Source: JAPXSY01 sp034003585 (GTDB lineage Bacteria; Verrucomicrobiota; Kiritimatiellia; RFP12; UBA1067). Taken from it: a stretch of DNA of 17,225 nucleotides. A program made the translations under genes and the position numbers. Below, piece by piece: positions 6,661 to 15,400 of this stretch (its first letter is position 1; each line of letters starts with the position of its first letter). A model generated the notes under the pieces. It was not told the DNA's origin. It ran no database searches and saw only the letters and a list, made by a program, of their open reading frames with translations. The stretch lies in contig JAVEYH010000073.1 in assembly GCA_034003585.1 (NCBI GenBank), forward strand, positions 1 through 17,225, in the 5' to 3' direction.

Positions 6661-8196
6661 ATGCTAGCCCGTGTCTGTTCAGGCGCCGTGTATGGGGTTC
6701 ATGCGTATGCGGTCGAAATCGAGGTCAATGCCGGGCGGGGCGATTCGCAGTTCGTGATCGTGGGCCTGCCGGACGCGGCGGTGCGGGAGAGCAAGGACCG
6801 CGTCTGGACCGCCATGAACAACTCGGGGTTCCGTCCGACGCTGGGCCGCACGACCATCAACCTCGCGCCCGCGGACATCCGCAAAGAGGGGCCGGTCTAC
6901 GATCTGCCGATCGCCGCGGGCCTGCTGGCCGCCACCGGCGAGGCGGAGCTTCCGCACCTCGACCAGTACGCCCTGATCGGCGAACTCGCGCTCAGCGGCG
7001 AGGTCCGGCGCGTGCGCGGGGTGCTGCCCGTGACCCTCGAAATGCGCCGCCAAGGCAAGCGCGGCATTCTCGTGCCCGCCGACAACGCCGAAGAGGCCGC
7101 GGTGGCCGAGGGCATCGATGTCTACCCGGTGCGCCACCTGCGCGAGGCCATTGATTTCCTGGCGGGCAAACTGAGCCTGAACCCCTTCCAAGTCGACCTC
7201 GCCGAACTCGTGCGGCGCGACCGCCGCCACACCGAGGACTTCGCGGACGTCAAGGGGCAGGAGACCGCCAAGCGCGCCATCGAGGTGGCGGTCAGCGGCG
7301 GGCACAACATCCTGATGATCGGGTCGCCCGGCGCGGGCAAGACCATGCTCGCGCGGCGCATCGCCTCGATCCTGCCGGAGATGACTCTCGACGAGGCGCT
7401 GGAGGCCACGCGCATCCACAGTGTGGCGGGCACCCTCAAGAGCCATCAGGCCCTGATCCTGCACCGTCCCTTCCGGGCGCCGCACCACACCATCTCCGAC
7501 GCGGGCCTGCTGGGCGGCGGCACGCACCCGCTCCCCGGCGAGGTGAGCCTCGCGCACCGCGGCGTGCTGTTTCTCGACGAGCTGCCGGAGTTCCACCGCA
7601 ACGTGCTGGAGGTGCTGCGCCAGCCGCTCGAGGACGGCCACGTCACGATCTCGCGCGCGGCCGCCACCCTCGACTTCCCTTCGCAGTTCATTCTCGTGGC
7701 CGCGATGAACCCCTGCCCCTGCGGCTACGCGGGTGACCCGAAACGCGAGTGCCGCTGCTCCTCGCAGAAGATCCAGGCGTACCGCAACAAGATCTCGGGG
7801 CCGCTGCTGGACCGCATCGACATCCATATCGAAGTTCCGCCGGTGCGCTATCAGGATCTCAGCGGGCTCGCGCGGGGCGACGCGTCGGCAACGATCCGCG
7901 GGCGCGTGGCCGCCTGCCGCGCGCGCCAGCGCGAGCGCTTCCGGGATCTGCCGCGCGTCACCTGCAACGCCGCCATGGGCACCCGTGAGGTCCAGACCTT
8001 CTGCCCGCTGAGCGGCGAGGCCGCGGATCTGCTCAAAATGGCGATGACCGAACTGAACTTCAGCGCGCGCGCCTACGACCGCATCGTCAAGGTCGCGCGC
8101 ACCATCGCCGACATGGCCGGCAGCGAAACCATCGGCCCGAATCATATTTCCGAGGCGATCCAGTACCGTTCGCTCGACCGGCTGATGTGGGTCTGA
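6661..8196 (+). CDS. comM: ComM/YifB AAA+ ATPase (Mg-chelatase-like helicase)
   Basis: The protein has 511 residues, the normal length. The N-terminal ChlI-like domain opens with ARVCSGAVYGVHAY and contains FVIVGLPDAAVRESKDRV. The central AAA+ domain has Walker A GSPGAGKT (221-228) and Walker B GVLFLDE (301-307), followed by the family's cysteine cluster MNPCPCGY...ECRC (C352, C354, C364, C366). The C-terminal Mg_chelatase_C helical domain ends with NHISEAIQYRSLDRL. In Vibrio cholerae ComM is a hexameric helicase that extends branch migration during natural transformation. The ATG at 6661 is chosen for AAAGGAG with 6-base spacing; an in-frame ATG at 6601 lies in the promoter. It leads a three-gene cluster, and the EndoQ-like gene begins 38 bases after its stop. 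Codons are strongly GC-rich and the frame is intact. Confidence 0.95.
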   Translation: MLARVCSGAVYGVHAYAVEIEVNAGRGDSQFVIVGLPDAAVRESKDRVWTAMNNSGFRPTLGRTTINLAPADIRKEGPVYDLPIAAGLLAATGEAELPHLDQYALIGELALSGEVRRVRGVLPVTLEMRRQGKRGILVPADNAEEAAVAEGIDVYPVRHLREAIDFLAGKLSLNPFQVDLAELVRRDRRHTEDFADVKGQETAKRAIEVAVSGGHNILMIGSPGAGKTMLARRIASILPEMTLDEALEATRIHSVAGTLKSHQALILHRPFRAPHHTISDAGLLGGGTHPLPGEVSLAHRGVLFLDELPEFHRNVLEVLRQPLEDGHVTISRAAATLDFPSQFILVAAMNPCPCGYAGDPKRECRCSSQKIQAYRNKISGPLLDRIDIHIEVPPVRYQDLSGLARGDASATIRGRVAACRARQRERFRDLPRVTCNAAMGTREVQTFCPLSGEAADLLKMAMTELNFSARAYDRIVKVARTIADMAGSETIGPNHISEAIQYRSLDRLMWV

Positions 8197-8217
8197 GCCG
8201 CTCCCCCAACCCGTTAC

Positions 8218-8226
8218 GAGAAAGGG
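8218..8226 (+). promoter_or_regulatory. Ribosome binding site that selects the EndoQ-like start
   Basis: GAGAAAGGG lies 8 bases before the GTG at 8235. The alternative upstream GTG at 8187 overlaps the end of comM, has no such site, and would add 16 residues not expected before the PHP motif. Confidence 0.5.
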
Positions 8227-8234
8227 CCGAACCC

Positions 8235-9491
8235 GTGCCGCCTGCGACCACTCCCTATTACGCTGATCTGCACATCCACTCGCACTACTCACGCGCGACC
8301 AGCCCCGCGTGCACCCCCGAGGGCCTCTTCCGCTGGGCGCGGCTCAAGGGGGTCGGGGTCTGCGGCACCGGCGACTGCACGCACCCCGCCTGGCTGACCG
8401 AGCTGCGCGCCAAACTCACGGAGGACGCGCCCGGCCTCTTCGCGCTCAAGCCCGCCCTGCGCGAGGCGGCGGGAAGCGGCGTGCCGGAAAGCTGCCGCGG
8501 TCCGGTGCGCTTCATGCTGACCGGCGAGATCAGCAGCATCTACCGGCGTGACGGCGCGTGCCGCAAAGTCCACAGCCTGGTGCTGTTGCCCTCCTTCGAG
8601 GCGGCCGCCGCGCTGAACGAGCGGCTTGCGCGGGTCGGCAACATCCTCTCCGACGGGCGGCCCATTCTCGGCCTGGATCCCCGCGACCTGCTCACGATGC
8701 TGCTGGAGTGCGATCCGCGCGCGGCCCTGATCCCGGCGCACATCTGGACGCCGTGGTTCTCCCTGCTCGGCGCGAAATCGGGTTTCGATTCGCCGGAGGC
8801 GTGCTTCGGCGATCTCGCGCCGCATGTGTTCGCGGCCGAGACCGGCCTCTCCTCGGACGTGCCGATGAACCGGCGCATCCGCTGTCTCGACCGGCTGACG
8901 CTGGTGTCGAACTCGGACCTGCACTCGCCGGCCAATCTCGGGCGCAACGCCACCGTCTTTTACGGCGAGCCGGCCTATGACGCGATCCTCCACGCCCTGC
9001 GTACCGGCGATCCCGCGGCGTACGGCGGCACGGTGGATCTCTTTCCCGAGGAGGGGAAGTATTTCCTCGACGGCCACCGCGCCTGCCGCGTGCGCCTGAC
9101 GCCGGAGGAGAGCCTCGCCTGCGGCAGCCTCTGCCCGGCCTGCGGCAAGCCGGTCACCATCGGCGTGCTCCACCGGGTGGCGGAGCTGGAGCGCCGCCAG
9201 GACGCGGCGGACCCCTCCCGCGCCCGCCGCACGCCCTTCCGCCACATGGTGCCGCTGCCTGAGCTGCTGTCGCAGCAACTCGGCACGGCGCCCGGCTCCA
9301 AAAAAGTCGCCGCCGCGTATCAGGCGCTCCTTGAGCGGGCGGGGCCCGAACTGCCGCTGCTGCTGGATGCCGGCGCGCGAACCCTCGGCGCCCTGGGCGC
9401 CATCGGGGAGGCCATCCGCAGCGTGCGCGAGGGCCGGGTGATCCGCGAGGGCGGGTATGACGGCGAATATGGGAGCGTGCGCGTGGCATGA
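8235..9491 (+). CDS. Endonuclease Q-like PHP-domain protein
   Basis: The protein has 418 residues. It begins with the PHP metal motif YYADLHIHSHYSR (D11, H13, H15), followed by other likely PHP-fold positions including AHIWTPWFSLLG and SNSDLHSP. A zinc-ribbon-like cluster CGSLCPACGKPVTIGVLHRV (C296, C300, C303) comes next, as in the EndoQ / TIGR00375 family. EndoQ, studied in Thermococcales and some bacilli, nicks DNA 5' of deoxyuridine, hypoxanthine, xanthine and abasic sites, starting repair of deaminated bases. I chose the GTG at 8235 because of its ribosome site and the family's short N-terminus; the frame is open from 8187. It lies 38 bases after comM, and its stop overlaps the queH start (ATGA), so the three genes likely share a transcript. 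All hallmark residues seen are intact. Confidence 0.85.
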   Translation: MPPATTPYYADLHIHSHYSRATSPACTPEGLFRWARLKGVGVCGTGDCTHPAWLTELRAKLTEDAPGLFALKPALREAAGSGVPESCRGPVRFMLTGEISSIYRRDGACRKVHSLVLLPSFEAAAALNERLARVGNILSDGRPILGLDPRDLLTMLLECDPRAALIPAHIWTPWFSLLGAKSGFDSPEACFGDLAPHVFAAETGLSSDVPMNRRIRCLDRLTLVSNSDLHSPANLGRNATVFYGEPAYDAILHALRTGDPAAYGGTVDLFPEEGKYFLDGHRACRVRLTPEESLACGSLCPACGKPVTIGVLHRVAELERRQDAADPSRARRTPFRHMVPLPELLSQQLGTAPGSKKVAAAYQALLERAGPELPLLLDAGARTLGALGAIGEAIRSVREGRVIREGGYDGEYGSVRVA

Positions 9492-10054
9492 ACCTGTTGC
9501 TCCACACCTGCTGCGCGCCCTGCGCGAGCCACTGCGTCCTGACGCTTCGGGAACTCGGGCATACGGTGACCCTCTTCTACGCCAACGCGAACATCGCGCC
9601 GCACGCGGAGTTCCGGCGCCGCCTGGAGTCGGTGGAGCGTCTGGCGGACCGTCTCGCCGTGCCGCTGCTGGTGGAGGCGCCGGACCATGCCGACTGGCTG
9701 GCCCGCGCCGCCTGCGGGCTGGAGGGCGCGCGCGAGCGGGGGCCGCGCTGCGCGCGCTGTTTCCGCTACAGCCTCTGCCGGACCGCCGAGCTCATGCGGC
9801 AGCGAGGGTTTGACGGGTTCACCACCTCGCTCTCCGTGAGTCCGCACAAACGCACGGCCACCCTGTTCGAGGCCGGGCGCGCGGTTGACGCCGGGCGGTT
9901 CCTCGCGATCGACTTCAAAAAGAACGACGGGTTCCTGCGCAGCCTGCGGCTGGCGTCGGAGTTCGGGCTCTACCGCCAGTCGTACTGCGGCTGCGAGTTT
10001 AGTCAAAAAGACACATCGAGACCCGTTGAGGAACAAGGCGGAATTATGGGTTGA
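9488..10054 (+). CDS. queH: Epoxyqueuosine reductase QueH
   Basis: The protein has 188 residues. It shows the QueH (DUF208) signature: LLLHTCCAPC with C8, C9 and C12, RCARCFRY with C88 and C91, TTSLSVSPHK (112-121), AIDFKKNDG and YRQSYCGC with C167 and C169. QueH is an iron-sulfur enzyme that reduces epoxyqueuosine to queuosine in tRNA, replacing cobalamin-dependent QueG. The ATG overlaps the stop of the EndoQ-like gene by 4 bases and has only a weak, distant GGGAG, so it probably relies on coupled translation. The last 18 or so codons (from FSQKD on) are AT-richer than the rest, and the stop lies inside a large inverted repeat, suggesting that the original 3' end was replaced by intergenic sequence. 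The catalytic part is complete. Confidence 0.92.
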   Translation: MNLLLHTCCAPCASHCVLTLRELGHTVTLFYANANIAPHAEFRRRLESVERLADRLAVPLLVEAPDHADWLARAACGLEGARERGPRCARCFRYSLCRTAELMRQRGFDGFTTSLSVSPHKRTATLFEAGRAVDAGRFLAIDFKKNDGFLRSLRLASEFGLYRQSYCGCEFSQKDTSRPVEEQGGIMG

Positions 10055-10105
10055 ATTTCTTAGTGATGAACGACGGCGGTACTCAGCCGAAAGAAATTCA
10101 ATCCC
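10048..10105. repeat. Large inverted repeat overlapping the queH stop
   Basis: TTGAATTTCTT (10051-10061) pairs perfectly with AAGAAATTCAA (10091-10101). GGG (10048-10050) then pairs with CCC (10103-10105) across a one-base bulge. The 29-base loop has its own CGGC/GCCG pair (10074-10077 with 10086-10089). The queH TGA at 10052-10054 lies in the left arm. It could act as a transcript end or 3'-protecting structure, or be the scar of a small palindromic element. Confidence 0.6.
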
Positions 10106-10377
10106 TTTCGCGGAGATTCGCGGGCAGAAAACGGATGCCCCGTTACGCCCCGTCCCCGTCCCCGTCCTCGTTCTCGTCCTCGTACACGTTCCCGTACGCA
10201 TTCACGATTTCTCGTTTACGGGAACGGGTACCGCTTCCCAAATACGGCGCGGCAGCGGGGAGGAGAGGAAGAGGGGGAAAAGAATATTTTTAACGTTCAA
10301 CGCTCAAGTTATCGACGAGAGCCCATCGCGAGCAGGGGGCGGGACCGCTGCGGCGAAGCGTTCCGCGCCTCTCCGTC
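10055..10377. other. Repeat-rich convergent intergenic region
   Basis: This 323-base gap lies between the queH stop and the end of the minus-strand activator gene. It contains the right arm of the queH inverted repeat, the GTCCCC-type hexamer array (10152-10205) with an inverted-repeat partner (10187-10226), and an imperfect hairpin GGACCGCT/AGCGTTCC (10342-10364, one mismatch) that could end activator transcription although no T-run follows. No gene is supported; open frames here are low-complexity read-through. Confidence 0.55.
10152..10226. repeat. Degenerate GTCCCC hexamer array plus inverted repeat
   Basis: From 10152 the sequence steps cleanly in sixes: GTCCCC, GTCCCC, GTCCTC, GTTCTC, GTCCTC, GTACAC, GTTCCC, GTACGC, ATTCAC. 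The end of the array forms one arm of a perfect 10-base inverted repeat, CGTTCCCGTA (10187-10196) with TACGGGAACG (10217-10226), loop 20 bases. The same 6-base period with a different unit appears at 6397-6430 and 167-197. Confidence 0.65.
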
Positions 10378-11754
<1,377 letters not shown>

Positions 11755-11763
11755 AGTGCGTTC

Positions 11764-11793
11764 ATGATAACGCATGCGTACGGGTGTAAGCAA
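11764..11793 (-). promoter_or_regulatory. Possible promoter of the FHA activator (leaderless transcript?)
   Basis: On the minus strand TTGCTT (11793-11788) and TATCAT (11769-11764) are separated by 18 bases. The ATG at 11754 begins only 9 bases after the -10 box, so the transcript would have at most a few untranslated bases. The -35 hexamer is the same as in the comM promoter. Confidence 0.4.
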
Positions 11794-11823
11794 CCCCAAA
11801 ATTCTTTTTCTATTGAATGGGGC

Positions 11824-11851
11824 TTGCCCGACCTCTTTTAGGCATGATAAG
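11824..11851 (+). promoter_or_regulatory. Possible promoter of the lipoprotein gene
   Basis: TTGCCC (11824-11829) and GATAAG (11846-11851) are separated by 16 bases, each matching the sigma-70 consensus at 4 of 6 positions. Start would fall near 11858, about 75 bases before the ATG. Weak but correctly placed in the divergent region. Confidence 0.28.
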
Positions 11852-11933
11852 CTACAACAATCACGGCGTTGTCTGCCCTTGGCGTGACGGGGGGTGGCCG
11901 CAACGGCTTGAAACGGACCGGGAAGCGAGTGAA

Positions 11934-12449
11934 ATGCGGGTAAATTTCGAGTGTAGCGGTTGGAAAATCCGAGAGTGTGGTGTGGCGGTCCGCTTCGGAA
12001 CGGCATTCCTGTCAATCGTTTTCCCCCTTTTTTTTCTGACCGGGTGTTCGAGGCGTCAGCCGCCCTCCGGGGAGGCCCTGCCGGAGGTCACCACGAACCG
12101 GATGGCGGACGCGGCGTATCGCGCCGGCCTCGCGGAGTTGCGGAGGGAGCAGGCGCGGCTTGCGGGCGGGCGCTCCGAGGTGGTTGAACGGATGCGGGTG
12201 ATGATTGACCGCGTGCGTTCGGAACTGCCGGAGGGCGCCGACGAGGCCGCGGTCAGGGCGGCGTTGGCGAAGGATCCGGAGTGGAACCGGCTTGAGAACG
12301 CCAATCAGGAGATGATCGGGAAGATCGGCGACAATCTGGCTCAGGCCCGGGAGCGGGTCCGGCAGCGGATGCTGGCCGAGGAGCGCGACAACAGGAAGGT
12401 GGCCGATGGAACGGCCAGGCCGGCCGCAGGGGCACCCGCGGCGCCGTGA
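11934..12449 (+). CDS. Small helical lipoprotein, function unknown
   Basis: The frame codes for 171 residues from the ATG at 11934 (GGAAG 8 bases upstream). A lipoprotein signal is clear: a positively charged start, hydrophobic AFLSIVFPLFF, then the lipobox LTGC, with the lipidated Cys followed by SRRQPP. A GTG at 11982 would give a more standard short signal (MAVRFGTAF...) and a 155-residue protein, and could be the true start because the codons before it resemble intergenic repeat. The mature part is charged and helical (REQARLAGGRSEVVERMRVM, ERVRQRMLAEERDN), likely a coiled coil, with an Ala/Pro-rich end. I do not recognise a family. It is separated by 49 bases from the giant exported protein, in the same direction, so joint expression is plausible. 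Confidence 0.72.
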   Translation: MRVNFECSGWKIRECGVAVRFGTAFLSIVFPLFFLTGCSRRQPPSGEALPEVTTNRMADAAYRAGLAELRREQARLAGGRSEVVERMRVMIDRVRSELPEGADEAAVRAALAKDPEWNRLENANQEMIGKIGDNLAQARERVRQRMLAEERDNRKVADGTARPAAGAPAAP

Positions 12450-12478
12450 GCCCGTGTGAGCGGGTTCGGATCATTTTT
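12449..12478 (+). terminator. Weak intrinsic terminator-like hairpin
   Basis: AGCCCG (12449-12454) pairs with CGGGTT (12461-12466; one G.T pair) around a 6-base loop, and a run of five T lies at 12474-12478, seven bases after the stem. The short stem and delayed T-run suggest partial termination between the lipoprotein and the giant gene at best. Confidence 0.3.
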
Positions 12479-12498
12479 GTATGGACAGGAGGCGTGGC

Positions 12499-15400
12499 AT
12501 GAAAACAACGGATATGAAAACGAGATTCAACAAGTCTGTGTTGCCTTGGGTGGTTTGCGGGGTTTTGTGGGCGGGGTTGACAGCCCGGGCCCAGTTCTTC
12601 CCGCCCGCGAACGGGGATCTGATCGGGGTGCTCACCTCGTTGAGTATCACGAACAAGACGCTCAGCAGCGTCGGGACCGCGATCCCGGTCGAACTGCGCC
12701 TGTGGGGCAATTTCATGCTCACGAACACGGCGGTCGGACCGGTCGCCATGCCCCGTCTGCGCATGAATCTGGCCGCGGAGGAGGAGTCGTGGGCCACGCT
12801 CGAGAATCAGACGGATGTCGAGCGGTTCACGGACGGCGTGGGGCAGAAGACGCGCGTCACCTTCACCTACCGCATCCGTGAAGGGGACATGGTCTCGAAG
12901 CTCAAGATCGCGGGTTCGGACGGCAGCGATGTGTTCGGCGTGCCGTACGGGTTCGACTGGAAGGACTGGAAGATCGTGCGCGTGAGCGACCCTTCCAGCA
13001 ACGCGACCTGGCGTTTCCGCACTACGGCGCCCACCTATCTCGAACTGCCCGGCAATGACCCGACGCATTATGATTTCAGTTACCGCTCCGTGGGGATCAA
13101 AACCCTGCAGTTCAGCTCCATGCCTTCGCCGGTGCAGGTCGGCGAGTCGGTGACCTGGGCCGTCTCCGCCGCCAATCCGGTTTCGGCCGGACGCACGGTG
13201 AGCTGTTACGTGTGGGTTTCCAACTCGGTGGCGCAAGGGGATGTGAACCTGAACGGGGTCAAGTCCCAACTGCTGACGATCCCCGAGGGTGCGACCGACG
13301 CCGCCTTCCAGATCACCGGCCTTACGGTCGGCACCAACACGGTCTTTTTGCAGGGCACGCAGGATTACGGCAACAACGCGAGCCTCGGCGTCCAAAACGC
13401 CGAGACCCGCCAGATCGTGGTGACCCTGGCCCCGGAACCCTATGTCTCGGTTTTGCTGCCGACCGCTCCCGCGCCGTACAATGAGCAGACCCTGCCCGAA
13501 ACCGGCGCCCTCGGCACCGGCGCCCTGCGGGTTCGGTTGTCGCAGACCCACACGGAGGACGTTTGGGTGCGGCTGGACACGACGCTCAACGGCGGCCCGC
13601 AGAGCAACAACGTGATTTTCAGCGAGACGCCCAAGTATGTCCGCGTGCGCGCGGGCAATCAGGAGTCGGACACGGTCGCGTTCAGCGTGCCGGACGGCAT
13701 CCATGTCAGCGAGCTTTTCGGTATCACGATCACGCCGGTGATCACCAATGGCGTAATCGACGCCTGGTACAGCGGCGAAAGCGTGCCGTGCGTCGTCAAG
13801 GTGGCCAACGTCGCGCCGGTCGTGACCTCACCCCTCAACGGCGCCGCGGCCACGGCCAAGCGCGGCACGCCGCAGCGTTTCACCTGGAGCGTCTCGGATG
13901 TGGCCGCCGATCTGACGGGCATGACCGTCACCTGGGATTTCGGCGACGGTTCCGCGCCGGTGACCACCAACGGGTACTTCGGCGAGATCTTCCACACCTA
14001 CACCAGCAACGGCCCGCGCACGGTGACGGTTTTCGCCACGGATAAGGACGGCCGCGACTCCGCCGTCATCACGATGACGGTCACGGTCGAGGATCCCATC
14101 CCGGCGCCGAAACTCTCGCTGCTGTTCTCGACGGGCACCACCAACACCGCCACCTACGCGGAAACGCCGACCCCGCTCACCGGCTGGGTGCGGCTGGTCC
14201 TTTCGGAGTCCTTCTACCAGAGCATGCAGGTCAGCCTCAAGACCCTGCCGGACGGCCAGGCCAACCTGCTCTTGGGCACCACCAACCTCATCACCATCGC
14301 CAACGGCGACCTGCAGTCCGGCGACATCCCCTTCAGCCTGCTGGACGGCACCGCCGACAGCAGCATCAACGGGATCACGCTGGACCCGGTCATCGTCACG
14401 CCCGCCGCCTCCAACTACTACACGGACGTGCGCCAGGGAACGGTGCGCGTGCAGAACGTCATCCCCGCGATCCTGGAGCCGAGCGGATACGCCACCGTGA
14501 GCGAGGCCTACACCAATGCCGCCGTGGCCCCCTACAACGCGATTCCCATGGGCCGGTCGTTCGGTTTCGCCTGGACGGTCGAGGATGTGGTGGCCGATTC
14601 CACCGGCCTGGTCCTGGATTGGGATTTCGGCGACGGCGCCACGCAGAGCGTGACCAACGGCCTGATCGGCAAGACGTTCCACACCTACGCCTCGCTCGGC
14701 GAAAAGATCGTACGGCTGCAGGTGACGGACAAGGACGGCGGCAAGACCACGCGCATCGCCTTCAAGGTGAATGTGGTTCCGCCCCCGCCGGATCCCACGG
14801 TCTACGTCCGCCCGCCCGCCGGGATCCTGACGGAAACGACCTCCACGGGCACGGGCTCGATCGATGTCGAACTCTCCGAGGCCTTCACGAACAAGGTGAC
14901 GGTGCTGCTGACGGTCACCCCGCCCGCCAGTGACGCCAACGGGGCGATCCTGCTGGCGACCAATGTAGTCGAGTTCCGCGCGGGCGAAGTCTTCAAGAGC
15001 GTCAAAGTCAGCGCGCGCGACGGCACCGTGGCCTCCGAAATGAACGGGTTCACCGTCACCCCGTCGGTGACCGGCACGGCGGCGGCCACAGCCCATTATA
15101 CCGAACTGGTGCCGGGAGTGGTGCAGGTCGCCAACGCCACGCCCGTGATCCGGACCCCGGTGAATTCCGCGACCACCACCGAGATCTCGTACACCATCCC
15201 GCAGGGAACGGTCTGGAACTATTACTGGGATGTGCAGGATGTGCCCGCGGACCTGCCCGGCATGACCGTGACCTGGTATTTCGGCGACGGCTCCAGCCAG
15301 ACGGTCACCGGCGGTTCGGGATCCGTTCCGCACACGTATACCGCCACGGGCATCATGACCGTGCGCGTGGTGGCCCAGGATAAGGACGGCGGACGCGATG

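Noticed and set aside
6679..8292. Long minus-strand open frame opposite comM
   Set aside because: It is the complement of a clear AAA+ helicase gene with all motifs intact; the antisense product is low complexity and has no recognisable domain.
10048..10105. Integron attC site or CRISPR repeat
   Set aside because: There is a single palindrome with no repeated spacers, and the arms lack the GTTAGGC/GCCTAAC-type core sites of attC.
10147..10230. Small proline/valine-rich protein encoded by the GTCCCC array
   Set aside because: All three plus frames give simple dipeptide patterns (PVPV, PSPS) caused by the 6-base period, with no ribosome site or start context.
11895..11911. TGGCCGCAACGGCTTGA as a sigma-54 promoter for the lipoprotein gene
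   Set aside because: The GG and the downstream G-A dinucleotide are 14 bases apart and not the required 12, and the -12 GC is replaced by GA.
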